Notes: generated by a model from the letters alone, not told the origin. Positions 52,139-61,335 are shown, counted from the first letter of the stretch. The stretch: 64,000 nt of DNA from Streptomyces sp. YS415 (GCF_023544665.1 NZ_JAMJFL010000024.1:55745-119744); one strand, 5' to 3'. Numbers and translations: made by a program.

Positions 52139-52522
52139 GTTCGGCAGGCTATGCCTCTGTGACACAATCTGCCATTCGGCGGGCCACCCCGGGGTTCAGG
52201 TACGGGGTGGCCTGCCTTCCAGCATGCCCTGCCTCGCCGACCTGGGCCCGTCCCGGAAAAGAGCCGGACCCCGGTGCCCAGGGGGGGGAGGGCGCCGAGG
52301 TCCGGCTTGGGAGAGTCCCGGCGCCGGGGGGGTATAGCGGCGGGACTGTGGTTCAGGAGGGCCCGCGAGGGGGGATCGCGGGGACCGAACTCCTGGACCC
52401 TGAAAGGTTGTTCCCAGGGTCCTGGGGGTTGAAGCGGCGTTACAACGCCATGTTTGCGCGGTCTTTCGCCACCGGGCGTACGCGCCGGGGGCGTTCGCAC
52501 GCCCCCGGAGTCGCGCTTCGGG
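52139..52522. other. Gene-free 384-base gap between TetR and hrdD
   Basis: No convincing gene. It holds a 9-base inverted repeat (AGCCGGACC at 52262-52270 and GGTCCGGCT at 52299-52307) around a G-rich loop, several G runs of six to eight bases (52281-52289 and 52328-52333), and near the right end the hrdD terminator at 52485. The start region of the TetR gene includes TGTGTCACA at 52155-52172, which may be its operator. Confidence 0.5.
52485..52508 (-). terminator. hrdD terminator
   Basis: CCGGGGGCG and CGCCCCCGG form a perfect 9-bp GC stem with a TTCGCA loop, 15 bases after the hrdD stop. The flanks lack a T run, common in this genome. Confidence 0.65.
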
Positions 52523-53521
52523 TCAGGCGGCGGCGTCGAACCCGGTGTCCCGGGCCAGCTTCTTCAGCTCGAGCAGCGCGTGCTTCTCGATCTGCCGGAT
52601 GCGCTCGCGCGTCAGACCGTGCTCCTTGCCGACCTCGGTCAGGGTGCGCTCGCGGCCGTCCTCGATGCCGTACCGCATCTTGATGATGGAGGCCGTGCGC
52701 TGGTCGAGGCGGCCGATCAGGTCGTCCAGTTCCTCGCTGCGCAGCAGCGTCAGCACCGACTGCTCGGGCGACACCGCGGAGGTGTCCTCCAGCAGGTCGC
52801 CGAACTGGGTCTCGCCCTGGTCGTCCACCGGCATGTTCAGCGACACCGGGTCGCGGGCCCAGTCGAGGACGTCCGTGACGCGCTCCGGGGTGGAGGCGAG
52901 CTCGGCGGCGATCTCGGTGGGCTCCGGGTCCCGGCCGTGCTCGCGGTTGAACTCGCGCTGCACGCGCCGGATCCGGCCGAGCTCCTCCACCAGGTGGACG
53001 GGGAGCCGGATGGTGCGGGACTGGTCGGCTATCGAGCGGGTGATCGCCTGACGGATCCACCAGGTGGCGTACGTCGAGAACTTGAAGCCCTTGCGGTAGT
53101 CGAACTTCTCGACCGCGCGCACCAGGCCGGCGTTGCCCTCCTGGATCAGGTCCAGCAGCGGCAGTCCGCTGCGCGGGTAGCGGCGGGCGACGGCGACGAC
53201 CAGGCGGAGGTTGGAGCGGATGAAGACATCCTTGGCACGCTCCCCCTCGGCGACCAGCGCCTCCAGCTCCTCACGGCTGGCGTCCGCCTTGGACTCCTCG
53301 TACCCGTCGAGGACCTGCTGCGCGAACACACCCGCCTCGATGATCTGAGACAGCTCGACCTCCTTGGCGGCGTCGAGCAGCGGTGTGCGCGCGATCTCGT
53401 CGAGGTACATGCCGACCAGGTCGCGATCGGCGATCTCGCCGCCACGGGCGCGAACACTGTTTGCCGCATCGGTCGTCCCGCCGGTGGCGGACTGACGACG
53501 GGCGACGGCACGGGTTGCCAT
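52523..53521 (-). CDS. hrdD: RNA polymerase principal-like sigma factor HrdD
   Basis: 332 residues, the length of HrdD. Regions: 1.2 with DLVGMYLDEIARTPLLDA, 2.1-2.4 with LRLVVAVARRYPRSGLPLLD and YATWWIRQAITR, 3 with EEFG/RRVQREFNREHG, and 4.2 with LTEVGKEHGLTRERIRQIE. It lacks the long acidic region 1.1 of HrdB. HrdD is a nonessential group 2 sigma factor. ATG 53521 is the start; the long upstream open frame is not conserved. In S. coelicolor hrdD transcription depends on sigma-R and sigma-E; a matching sigma-R-type promoter is at 53605. Confidence 0.95.
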   Translation of the reverse strand: MATRAVARRQSATGGTTDAANSVRARGGEIADRDLVGMYLDEIARTPLLDAAKEVELSQIIEAGVFAQQVLDGYEESKADASREELEALVAEGERAKDVFIRSNLRLVVAVARRYPRSGLPLLDLIQEGNAGLVRAVEKFDYRKGFKFSTYATWWIRQAITRSIADQSRTIRLPVHLVEELGRIRRVQREFNREHGRDPEPTEIAAELASTPERVTDVLDWARDPVSLNMPVDDQGETQFGDLLEDTSAVSPEQSVLTLLRSEELDDLIGRLDQRTASIIKMRYGIEDGRERTLTEVGKEHGLTRERIRQIEKHALLELKKLARDTGFDAAA

Positions 53522-53604
53522 GCGAGCTCCCTTGCGATGGTGGGCTGGCGGGTGGTCCTTGGTTGCCCGGCACTCTGCTCGGGTGCCCTGCTTCCGATGG
53601 AAAC

Positions 53605-53630
53605 AACGACTGGAATCAGGACAGAATTCC
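53605..53630 (-). promoter_or_regulatory. SigR-type promoter of hrdD (GGAAT-N18-GTT)
   Basis: Read on the minus strand, GGAAT (plus strand 53630-53626) is followed by exactly 18 bases and then GTT (53607-53605), which is the sigma-R consensus GGAAT-N18-GTT. It lies 84 bases before the hrdD start. Hence hrdD is likely induced by thiol-oxidative stress, as in S. coelicolor. Confidence 0.7.
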
Positions 53631-53694
53631 CACCCAGTCCTCCTATTTTTCTGATCATGCAGTACCCTGTCCGGCCACACAGGGAGGAGTGGTG

Positions 53695-54222
53695 GTGACG
53701 GTACGTACAGAGGTGCAGGTCAGGCCGGGAGTCGAGGGTGACCTCGGGGACCTCACGGACATCTACAACCACTACGTACGGCACACGCCGATCACCTTCG
53801 ACACGGCGGTCTTCACTCCGGAAGAGCGCCGCCCCTGGCTGCTCTCCCACCCTGAAGACGGGCCGTATCGCCTGATGGTTGCCGTGGAGGGAGATCCCAC
53901 GGGCAACTCACAGCGGATCCTGGGCTACGCCACATCCAGCCCCTACCGGCCGAAGCCCGCGTACGCCACCTCCGTGGAGGTCACGGTCTACCTCGCCCCG
54001 GACGCCGGACGCCGGGGCATCGGCACCCTGCTCTACGAGGCCCTCTTCGAGGCCCTGGCCGGCGAGGACCTGCACCGCGCCTACGCGGGCATCGCCCAGC
54101 CGAACGAGGCCTCCACCCGGCTGCACGAGCGCTTCGGCTTCCAGCACGTCGGCACGTACCGCGAGGTGGGCCGCAAGTTCGGCCGGTACTGGGACGTGGC
54201 CTGGTACGAGAAGGCCCTGTAG
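53695..54222 (+). CDS. GNAT acetyltransferase, phosphinothricin acetyltransferase (PAT) like
   Basis: 175 residues. RPGVEGDLGDLTDIYNHYV near residue 10, EVTVYLAPDAGRRGIGTLLY near 90 and QPNEASTRLHERFGFQHVG near 135 match the PAT/phosphinothricin and methionine-sulfoximine acetyltransferase group. Three GTG codons lie in a row (53689, 53692, 53695); 53695 fits best with the GGGAGGA site. Divergent from hrdD. Substrate is a guess; PAT relatives detoxify glutamine-synthetase inhibitors or acetylate methionine derivatives. Confidence 0.88.
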   Translation: MTVRTEVQVRPGVEGDLGDLTDIYNHYVRHTPITFDTAVFTPEERRPWLLSHPEDGPYRLMVAVEGDPTGNSQRILGYATSSPYRPKPAYATSVEVTVYLAPDAGRRGIGTLLYEALFEALAGEDLHRAYAGIAQPNEASTRLHERFGFQHVGTYREVGRKFGRYWDVAWYEKAL

Positions 54223-54253
54223 GCCCGCAGAGCGGGTCGTCCCGGGCCCGGCC

Positions 54254-55039
54254 TCAGCCGAACTGCACCGACCGCTTCGCCAGTCCCATCCAAAACCCGT
54301 CGATCACCGACTTCGGCGCGGCCGGCTCGTCCCCGGCCCCGGCCGCGCCCATGGTCACGAACAGCGGGGCGAAGTGCTCGGTGCGCGGATGGGCGTACCG
54401 CCCGGCCGGGGACTTGTGGAGGAAGTCCAGCAGCGCGTCCCAGTCCTGGCTCTCCAGCGCCCGCCGGCCCCAGTCGTCGAACTCCGCCGACCAGCCGGGG
54501 GTGCCGCTCTGGCGGAGCGCGGCGAGGTTGTGGGTGAAGAAGCCGGAGCCGACGATGAGGACGCCCTCGTCGCGCAGCGGCGCCAGTTTCCGGCCGATCT
54601 CCATGAGCCGGGCCGGGTCGAGGGTCGGCATGGAGATCTGCAGGACGGGGATGTCGGCGGCCGGGTACATCTCCACCAGCGGGACGTAGGCGCCGTGGTC
54701 GAGGCCGCGGTCGGGGATGTCCTGCACGGGCATGCCGGGGGCGCGCAGCAGTCTGCGTACGGACTCGGCCAGGGCGGGGGCGCCGGGCGCGTCGTAGGTC
54801 ACCCGGTAGTAGTGCTCGGGGAAGCCCCAGAAGTCGTACACGAGGGGGACGGGCCGCACCGCGCCGAGGGCGAGCGGGGCCTCCTCCCAGTGGGCGGAGA
54901 CCATGAGGATCGCCTTGGGGCGGGGCAGGGCCGCGGACCAGGCCGCGAGTTCGCCGGGCCAGACGGGGTCGTCCGCGAGGGGCGGGGCGCCGTGGCTGAG
55001 GTAGAGCGCGGGCATGCGTTCCTGGATGGCGGCGGACAT
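54254..55039 (-). CDS. DODA-type (LigB family) extradiol dioxygenase / YgiD-like
   Basis: 261 residues. Family III ring-cleaving dioxygenase fold. Metal ligands: His in YLSHGAPP near residue 16, His in SAHWEEA near 50, and the active-site HGAY near 120; further IVGSGFFTHNLAAL near 170. YgiD in E. coli is a DOPA 4,5-dioxygenase. It is divergent from a MarR gene, so aromatic compound control is likely. Confidence 0.9.
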   Translation of the reverse strand: MSAAIQERMPALYLSHGAPPLADDPVWPGELAAWSAALPRPKAILMVSAHWEEAPLALGAVRPVPLVYDFWGFPEHYYRVTYDAPGAPALAESVRRLLRAPGMPVQDIPDRGLDHGAYVPLVEMYPAADIPVLQISMPTLDPARLMEIGRKLAPLRDEGVLIVGSGFFTHNLAALRQSGTPGWSAEFDDWGRRALESQDWDALLDFLHKSPAGRYAHPRTEHFAPLFVTMGAAGAGDEPAAPKSVIDGFWMGLAKRSVQFG

Positions 55040-55063
55040 GGCGGCGGCTCCTCCGGGCGATTA

Positions 55064-55115
55064 CTTGAATTCTAAATCTACCGCCAGGGTAGAGCGAGTT
55101 GTTTTAAGTTTCAAG
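55064..55115. promoter_or_regulatory. AT-rich dyad region, MarR operator candidate
   Basis: Between the dioxygenase and marR-type gene the sequence is AT-rich with CTTGAATTC (55064-55072) near the left and TTAAGTTTCAAG (about 55104-55115) at the right, so that CTTGAA is inverted as TTCAAG. MarR proteins commonly bind such CTTGAATTCAAG-like dyads. Confidence 0.5.
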
Positions 55116-55138
55116 AAGACGGCTCGTAGAGTGGAGCC

Positions 55139-55708
55139 ATGAACACGGCATCCGCACCCGACCCCACACCTGACTCGGCACCTGCACCCGCCTCCGACTC
55201 CACAGCCGCACCCGCCTCCGCCGAAGCGCCCCGCTGGCTCACCGACGAGGAGCAGTGCGTCTGGCGCTCGTACGTCCAGGCCACCACGCTGCTGGAGGAT
55301 CACCTGGACCGTCAGCTCCAGCGCGACGCGGGCATGCCGCACATCTACTACGGACTGCTCGTCAAGCTCGCCGACTCCCCCGGGCGGCGGCTGCGGATGA
55401 CCGAGCTGGCGATGTACGCGAAGATCACCCGCTCCCGGCTCTCCCACGCCGTCGCGCGGCTGGAGAAGAACGGCTGGGTGCGCCGCGAGGACTGTCCCTC
55501 GGACAAGCGCGGCCAGTTCGCGGTGCTGACCGACGAGGGGCTCGCGGTGCTGCGGCGGACCGCGCCGGGCCATGTGGCCGCCGTGCGGGGCGCGCTCTTC
55601 GACCGGCTGACCCCGGAACAGCAGAAGTCCCTCGGCGAGATCATGCGGATCGTCGCCGAGGGACTGGAGCCCGATGAAGCGGGTGCGGACCTGCCCTGGC
55701 TCCGCTGA
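55139..55708 (+). CDS. MarR family regulator
   Basis: 189 residues. A Pro/Ala/Ser-rich start, then the winged helix from about residue 65: MTELAMYAKITRSRLSHAVA as recognition helices, LEKNGWVRREDCPSDKRGQF as the wing with the D-x-R basic signature, and a C-terminal dimer helix. ATG 55139 is the start. Divergent from the dioxygenase gene; it most likely controls it and itself. Confidence 0.92.
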   Translation: MNTASAPDPTPDSAPAPASDSTAAPASAEAPRWLTDEEQCVWRSYVQATTLLEDHLDRQLQRDAGMPHIYYGLLVKLADSPGRRLRMTELAMYAKITRSRLSHAVARLEKNGWVRREDCPSDKRGQFAVLTDEGLAVLRRTAPGHVAAVRGALFDRLTPEQQKSLGEIMRIVAEGLEPDEAGADLPWLR

Positions 55709-55806
55709 GCCGCTCACTCAGCGAAACCAGGGCAGATCCTGGGTCGTACGTCTGGGGCGTCCCCTTCCCCGTCCGTACGGGTCGGTCGTCCCGAAGGGGT
55801 CGGTCG

Positions 55807-57336
55807 TCAGTGGGCGACGACCGGCACCGGCAGTTCCTCCTCGGCGCCGTCCTCGGACGAGGCCACCGGGCCGGTGCCCGGCTTGCCGGCGTTGACGAAG
55901 GTGAAGGCGATCACCGCGGCGGCGACCAGGATGCCGACGGCCGCCCAGATCGCGGTGGTGTAGCCCTCGACCATCGCCTCCAGCTGGACCAGCTGCTGCT
56001 GGGACCGGGTGGCGGCGCCGCCGATGTGGTCGGCGACGTAGGTGGTGGTGGCCGAGGCGGCGATCGTGTTCAGCAGCGCCGTACCGATCGCGCCGCCCAC
56101 CTGCTGGGAGGTGTTGACCATCGCGGAGGCGACACCGGAGTCCTGCGGCTTGACGCCCATGGTGGCCAGGGACATGGCCGGCATGAACGCCGTACCCATG
56201 CCGAGACCGAGCAGCAGCATCGCCGGGAGCAGCAGGGCGGTGTAGGAGGAGTCGACCTCCAGCTGGGTCAGCATCAGCATGCCGACCGCGGCGAGCAGGA
56301 AGCCGGGGCCCATCAGCAGCCGCGGCGCGACCCGGGTCATCAGCCGGGTGCCGATCTGGGTCGAACCCGTGATCATGCCCACGATCATCGGCAGGAAGGC
56401 GAAGCCGGTCTTGACCGGCGAGTAGCCCTGCACGATCTGCAGGTAGTAGGTCAGGAACAGGAACAGACCGAACATGCCGATGATGGCGAGGCCCAGCGAG
56501 AGGTAGATCCCGCCGCGGTTGCGGTCGGTGATCACGCGCAGCGGCAGCAGCGGGGCCTTGACCTTGGCCTCGGTGATGACGAACGCGACCAGCAGGACGA
56601 CGGAGGCGACGAACATGCCGACCGTCACCGCGTCGCCCCAGCCCTCGGACTCGGCGCGGGTGAAGCCGTAGACCAGCGCGACCAGGCCCAGGGTGGACAG
56701 CAGGACGCCGGGGATGTCGAGCGGGTTGCGGTTGCGGGCGCCCTCGGGCTCACGGATGACGAACCAGGCACCGGCCGCGGCGACCACGGCGAACGGGATG
56801 TTCACGAAGAACGTCCAGCGCCAGTCCAGGTACTCGGTGAGGAAGCCGCCGAGGATCAGGCCGACGGCACCGCCGGCACCGGCGATGGCGCCGTAGATGC
56901 CGAACGCCTTGGCGCGCTCCTTGCCGTCCGTGAACATCACGGCGAGCAGGGAGAGGGCGGCGGGCGCGAGGAGGGCGCCGAAGACACCCTGGAGGGCGCG
57001 GGCGCCGAACATCATGGCCTCGTTGGTGGCGGCGCCACCGAGCGCGGAGGCCACGGCGAAGCCGGCGAGACCGACGACGAAGGCGCGCTTGCGGCCCCAC
57101 AGGTCGGCGATGCGGCCGCCGAAGAGCAGCAGACCGCCGAAGGCGAGGGCGTAGGCGGTGACGACCCACTGCCGGTTGCCGTCGGATATGCCGAGGTCCT
57201 GCTGGGCGGAGGGCAGCGCGATGTTCACGATGGTGGCGTCGAGGACGACCATCAGCTGGGCGAGCGCGATGAAGACGAGCGCTTTCCAGCGGTTGGCATC
57301 AGGGACGGTTGGAGCCTTTACGGCCGCTTGAGACAT
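55807..57336 (-). CDS. DHA2 family MFS drug exporter (EmrB type)
   Basis: 509 residues from ATG 57336; GTG 57348 is a second option. Fourteen membrane segments. Motif D1 LDATIVNIALPSAQQ near residue 32, motif A GRIADLWGRKRA near 74, and motif C GAVGLILGGFLTE near 155 identify DHA2 exporters. It follows its likely TetR regulator by 97 bases on the same strand. It probably exports drugs or endogenous secondary metabolites. Confidence 0.92.
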   Translation of the reverse strand: MSQAAVKAPTVPDANRWKALVFIALAQLMVVLDATIVNIALPSAQQDLGISDGNRQWVVTAYALAFGGLLLFGGRIADLWGRKRAFVVGLAGFAVASALGGAATNEAMMFGARALQGVFGALLAPAALSLLAVMFTDGKERAKAFGIYGAIAGAGGAVGLILGGFLTEYLDWRWTFFVNIPFAVVAAAGAWFVIREPEGARNRNPLDIPGVLLSTLGLVALVYGFTRAESEGWGDAVTVGMFVASVVLLVAFVITEAKVKAPLLPLRVITDRNRGGIYLSLGLAIIGMFGLFLFLTYYLQIVQGYSPVKTGFAFLPMIVGMITGSTQIGTRLMTRVAPRLLMGPGFLLAAVGMLMLTQLEVDSSYTALLLPAMLLLGLGMGTAFMPAMSLATMGVKPQDSGVASAMVNTSQQVGGAIGTALLNTIAASATTTYVADHIGGAATRSQQQLVQLEAMVEGYTTAIWAAVGILVAAAVIAFTFVNAGKPGTGPVASSEDGAEEELPVPVVAH

Positions 57337-57432
57337 GGAGGTACCCACTTCGGGACTTCGAGACGGAAAGAGTGTGAATAAAGAAGCGTGATGAGACAGA
57401 GATGCAGAGAGGGACTGGCGTCGCGTGCTGGA

Positions 57433-58080
57433 CTAATCGGCTTGGCGCAGGTCCTCCAGAGTCACGGCCGTGCCGGGCAGGACGGACCGGGCCGGGGCCC
57501 GCAGTCCGTCCAGGAAGAGCTGGAGGTGGCGGTGGACGAAGCGGTCGACGTCCATGCAGCCCGTGCCCGCCGGGGGCCTGCTGAGCTGGGCCACGGCGAC
57601 CATCAGGTCCCCGACACCGACGTCCGTACGGAGCTGCCCGGCCGCCCGGGCGCGCTCCATCACCGCCTCGATGACCTGCTCACTGCGCTCGCGCGCGGCT
57701 TCCAGGTCCGGATGGTTCTGGTCGAAGGTGCTGGAGATCATCGGGCACAGTGCGCTGATCCGCTCGTCGGCGGACGTGTGCACGAAGCGCTCCAGGGCCT
57801 CGAAGGCGTCGCCGCTCTCGGCGAGCGCGATCTCGGCCGCCGCCACGGTGCGGTCCATGACGGAGCAGACCACCTCGCGGACGAGCGCGTCGCGGTCCGG
57901 GAAGTTGCGGTACACCGTGGCATTGCCGACGCCGGCCCGGCGGGCGATGTCGTCGAGCGGCACATCCGGACCGTGCTCGACGAACATCTCCCGGGCGGCG
58001 GTGACGATCCGCTCCCGGTTGCGCAGGGCGTCGGCGCGCGGCCGGGTCACCTTGTGCTGCGCGGGGGCTGCGGTCTGCAC
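57433..58080 (-). CDS. TetR family repressor of the downstream exporter
   Basis: 215 residues. HTH at residues about 18-65 (NRERIVTAAREMFVEHG, then LDDIARRAGVGNATVYRNFP), with the typical TetR turn. The ligand domain contains a TetR_C-like helical bundle. ATG 58080 is the start. The upstream 100 bases contain two copies of CGGGGA-N5-TCCCCG. First gene of a repressor-exporter pair. Confidence 0.93.
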   Translation of the reverse strand: MQTAAPAQHKVTRPRADALRNRERIVTAAREMFVEHGPDVPLDDIARRAGVGNATVYRNFPDRDALVREVVCSVMDRTVAAAEIALAESGDAFEALERFVHTSADERISALCPMISSTFDQNHPDLEAARERSEQVIEAVMERARAAGQLRTDVGVGDLMVAVAQLSRPPAGTGCMDVDRFVHRHLQLFLDGLRAPARSVLPGTAVTLEDLRQAD

Positions 58081-58122
58081 GGCGCACTCCTGAGTGGCTT
58101 GTGTTGCTGCTGTGATGCGATC

Positions 58123-58179
58123 CGGGGAAGCTCTCCCCGTTTCGCGCGGACACAGGTCTAAACGGGGAAACGATCCCCG
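58123..58179. promoter_or_regulatory. Paired TetR operators: two copies of CGGGGA-N5-TCCCCG
   Basis: Copies at 58123-58139 and 58163-58179, each with two perfect 6-base arms and a 5-base spacer, centres exactly 40 bases apart, which puts them on the same face of the helix. They lie 43 bases before the TetR start and before the divergent M6 protease. Confidence 0.7.
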
Positions 58180-58338
58180 GTTATTTCCCGCCCTCGGAGA
58201 GATTTCCTGTGACCTGAGTCACATCTCCGTCGGATGCCACGTTCGGGCTCATCCAGCGCGCGCCCGCGCTCCCCTCGGCCGAGGGTGATCGCAAGGGTGC
58301 AGCCGGTCCGGCGGCTGCCGCGGACGAAGGGCACCTGC

Positions 58339-59616
58339 ATGCAGCCGTCCAACCGTCGGATACGCCCCCGCCGGGCAGCGGCCCTCGCCTCCGTGACCGC
58401 GCTGACCTTCGCGATCAGCACCTCGGCCGGGTCCGGACACCTCTCGGCGGGCGGTACGACGGCCAAGGCCGGCCCCGTCTCCCTGTCCCGCGCCTCCGCG
58501 CTCGGCCCCTGCATGATCAGCGGCAGCCCCTCGGTCCAGATGTCCGAAGGCGTCCCCACCCCCGGCGGCTACTCCCGCTCCACCGGCACCGTCCGCGCCC
58601 TGACCCTGATGGTCGACTTCTCCGACGCCCGCGGCCAGGGCCGCGCCCAGGACCGCTTCCGCGAGTTCTTCCCGCAGACCCGCGACTGGTTCCGCACCAG
58701 TTCCTACGGCCGCCTCGACTACCGGGCCGAGACCCCGATACCCGGCTGGCTGCGCATGCCGAAGCCCTTCGCCGAGTACGGCATAGAACGCGGCGCCCCC
58801 TTCGACCCCGGCTACCGGGAGCTGGTCCAGGACATCGTGGCCGTGGCCGACCCGAAGGTGGACTTCCGCCGCTACGACTTCGTGAACGTCCTGGTCACCC
58901 CGAACGCGGGCCCCTCCGCCCTGGACACGGTCCTGTCGGTCACCTTCGCCGGCAACACCGAGGCCCCGGTCGCCGACGGCGTCCCCGTCGCGAACGCCTC
59001 CTTCGTCTACTCCCGCCAGGACGACGGCTCCGGCACCTACCACCGCACCGGGTACCGCGTCCTCCCCCACGAGAACGGCCATGTCTTCGGCCTGCCCGAC
59101 CTCTACACCCAGGAAGGCGGGGGCGCGGTCGGCCACTGGGACATCATGAGCGAGGACTGGGGCGCCAACAACGACCTGCTCGGCTGGCACAAATGGAAGC
59201 TCGGCTGGCTGGACACGGACCAGATCAGCTGCGCCACGGCGCCGGGCACGACGGAGTACCGGCTGACCCCGCTGGCCCGCACCGGCGGCCCGAAGCTGGT
59301 CTTCGTCCCGCTGGACGGCCGTACCGGATACGCCGTCGAACTGCGCACCCGCGGCGGCAACGACGAGGCGGTCTGCCGGCCGGGGGTACTGATCTACAAG
59401 GTCGACGCGGACGTGGACACCGGCCAGGGCCCGGTACGGGTCTTCGACAGCGCCCGGGACAGCGGCGGCTGCACCCGCAGCCCGAACGTCCACGCGGAAC
59501 TCTCGGACGCCCCCTTCCGCCCCGGCGAGGACTTCAGGGACGCCCAGCACGGCATCCGGATCACGGTGGCGGCGAAGCTGTCGGGGGATCATGTGGTGCG
59601 GGTTACTCGGGGGTGA
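58339..59616 (+). CDS. Secreted M6 family metalloprotease
   Basis: 425 residues. ATG 58339 follows GAAGG. Signal peptide at residues 1-35 (basic RRIRPRRAAA then LASVTALTFAIST). Catalytic zinc motif HENGHVFGLPD with His244, Glu245, His248 and, after GLPD, the Asp; this is HExxHxxGxxD of immune inhibitor A-like (M6) proteases. The family degrades host or environmental proteins. Adjacent to pobR in the same order as in S. coelicolor, I believe. It stands alone in its unit. Confidence 0.92.
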   Translation: MQPSNRRIRPRRAAALASVTALTFAISTSAGSGHLSAGGTTAKAGPVSLSRASALGPCMISGSPSVQMSEGVPTPGGYSRSTGTVRALTLMVDFSDARGQGRAQDRFREFFPQTRDWFRTSSYGRLDYRAETPIPGWLRMPKPFAEYGIERGAPFDPGYRELVQDIVAVADPKVDFRRYDFVNVLVTPNAGPSALDTVLSVTFAGNTEAPVADGVPVANASFVYSRQDDGSGTYHRTGYRVLPHENGHVFGLPDLYTQEGGGAVGHWDIMSEDWGANNDLLGWHKWKLGWLDTDQISCATAPGTTEYRLTPLARTGGPKLVFVPLDGRTGYAVELRTRGGNDEAVCRPGVLIYKVDADVDTGQGPVRVFDSARDSGGCTRSPNVHAELSDAPFRPGEDFRDAQHGIRITVAAKLSGDHVVRVTRG

Positions 59617-59701
59617 GGGGGTTACGGGACGCGGGGCGAGGGGGTTACGGAACGCGGGGCGATTACGGTAGGCGTGCCGAGACCGCCGTACCGGAGAGCT
59701 G

Positions 59702-61276
59702 ATGCCCGTACACACCACGACCGCCGTCGACGAGGCCGCTGTGCCGGCCGAGGCGGTCGCGCCGCTGATCCGGGGGGTCTCGGTGCTGCGGGAGCTGACG
59801 GAGGCCGGCGGGACGATGAGCCCGAGCGGGCTCGAGCGCGCCACGGGCCTCGCCCGTTCCACGGTCGACCGCATCACCTCCACCCTCGCCCGCATGGGGT
59901 ACGTCCGTCTCGACGGCCGGGACGTGATCCTCGCCCCCCGCCTGATGGACCTCGGCAACGCCTACCTGGCGTCCCTGCGCCTGCCCGCCCTCCTCGCGGC
60001 CCACGCCGACGCGCTGGCCGACGAACTGGACGAGTCGGTCTCCCTCGCCGTGCCCGACGCCGACGGCATCCGCTTCATCCACCAGGCCACCCGCCGCCGC
60101 GCGATGTCCCTGAGCTTCCGCATCGGCGACCTCCTCCCCGCCGAACGCACCGCCCCAGGACCCCTGTTCGCCATGGAGTGGACGCAGGAGGAGTGGCGCG
60201 GCTGGCGCGCACGCAGGGCGCGGGACCCGGAGAACAGGGCCTTCTCGGCCGTACCGCCGAGGGAACGGCCGTACGGGGACGAGGAGTTCGCCCATCGGGT
60301 GGCGCGGGCCCGGGAGGACGGCTGGGCGCTGGACGACCAGTTGATCGAACCGGGACTGGTGGCGCTGTCGGTCCCCGTACGGGAGCCCGGAACGCACCGG
60401 ATCGCCTGCGTGGCCAGCGTGGTGAGCCACACGAGCCGCCACCCGGCGGCGGAGCTGCGCGAGGCGCTGCTGCCGAGGCTGCGGCGGACGGTGGCGACGA
60501 TGGAACGCGAACTGAGAAGGGCCCCCGCCGCGGCACCGGCCCCGCCGCCCTCCGCGCTGGCGGCCTGGACGGGCGGCTCCAAGCGTGAACTGGGCCGGGA
60601 CTTCGTGGAGTCGCTGGCCCGTGGCCTGACGGTCCTGACGGCGTTCGGCGAGGGCCGGGCCCGCCTGACGCTGACGGAGGTCGCCAAGGCGACGGGCCTG
60701 GCCCGGGCGACGGCACGCCGAGCACTGATCACGTACGAGCACCTGGGCTTGGTGGCCCGCCCCGACGAGCGCACGTACGCCCTCACTCCCCGGGTCCTGT
60801 CCCTGGGCTTCCCCCCGCTCTCCCGGACGACGCTCCCCCGCCTGGCAGTCCCCCACCTGACGGACCTCACGGACCGCCTCCAGGAATCCACGACCCTGGC
60901 GGCCCTGTCCGCCGACCGCGAGGAGATCGTCCACACGGCGGAGGCCACGGCCCACCGCGTGATGAGCGTGACGATCCCCCCGGGCACCCGCGCCCCGGCT
61001 GCGGACACGGCACTGGGCCGGGTACTCCTCTCCCCCGACCGGGACCACGCCCTGCTGGACGACACACGGGAGGCGGGCCTGCGCACCCTCGCCGTCCCGA
61101 TCCACGACGCCCGCACGGGCACCCGGGTGGCCGCGGCGGGCGTGGCCATGCACGCGGCACGCCACACCCCCGAGGAGTGCGCCCGCACGATCCTCCCGGC
61201 CCTCCACGCAACGGCCCAGGCCATCGAAGCGGACCTCCACGCCGCCTCCCGCTTCACCCACGTCCCGATCACCTGA
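59702..61276 (+). CDS. pobR: Double-IclR regulator, PobR type
   Basis: 524 residues, twice the normal IclR length. Unit one covers residues about 15-280 with HTH SPSGLERATGLARSTVDR; unit two covers about 300-524 with HTH LTLTEVAKATGLARATARRA. Each unit has its own ligand-type domain. S. coelicolor PobR (SCO3209), which controls para-hydroxybenzoate hydroxylase, has this tandem layout, and this gene is in the same neighbourhood (hrdD, dioxygenase, exporter, M6 protease). ATG 59702. No pobA is in the window. The two units are linked by an Ala/Pro-rich segment (APAAAPAPPPSALA). Confidence 0.9.
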   Translation: MPVHTTTAVDEAAVPAEAVAPLIRGVSVLRELTEAGGTMSPSGLERATGLARSTVDRITSTLARMGYVRLDGRDVILAPRLMDLGNAYLASLRLPALLAAHADALADELDESVSLAVPDADGIRFIHQATRRRAMSLSFRIGDLLPAERTAPGPLFAMEWTQEEWRGWRARRARDPENRAFSAVPPRERPYGDEEFAHRVARAREDGWALDDQLIEPGLVALSVPVREPGTHRIACVASVVSHTSRHPAAELREALLPRLRRTVATMERELRRAPAAAPAPPPSALAAWTGGSKRELGRDFVESLARGLTVLTAFGEGRARLTLTEVAKATGLARATARRALITYEHLGLVARPDERTYALTPRVLSLGFPPLSRTTLPRLAVPHLTDLTDRLQESTTLAALSADREEIVHTAEATAHRVMSVTIPPGTRAPAADTALGRVLLSPDRDHALLDDTREAGLRTLAVPIHDARTGTRVAAAGVAMHAARHTPEECARTILPALHATAQAIEADLHAASRFTHVPIT

Positions 61277-61335
61277 CCCCACCCCGACCGGATCCGGTAC
61301 CCTGACGCCTGTGCCCTTCACGGGGCACACCGTCC

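Noticed and set aside
59663..61330. A 555-codon frame antisense to pobR
   Set aside because: Shadow frame rich in Gly, Arg and Val; no motifs, while pobR on the other strand has two clear HTH domains.
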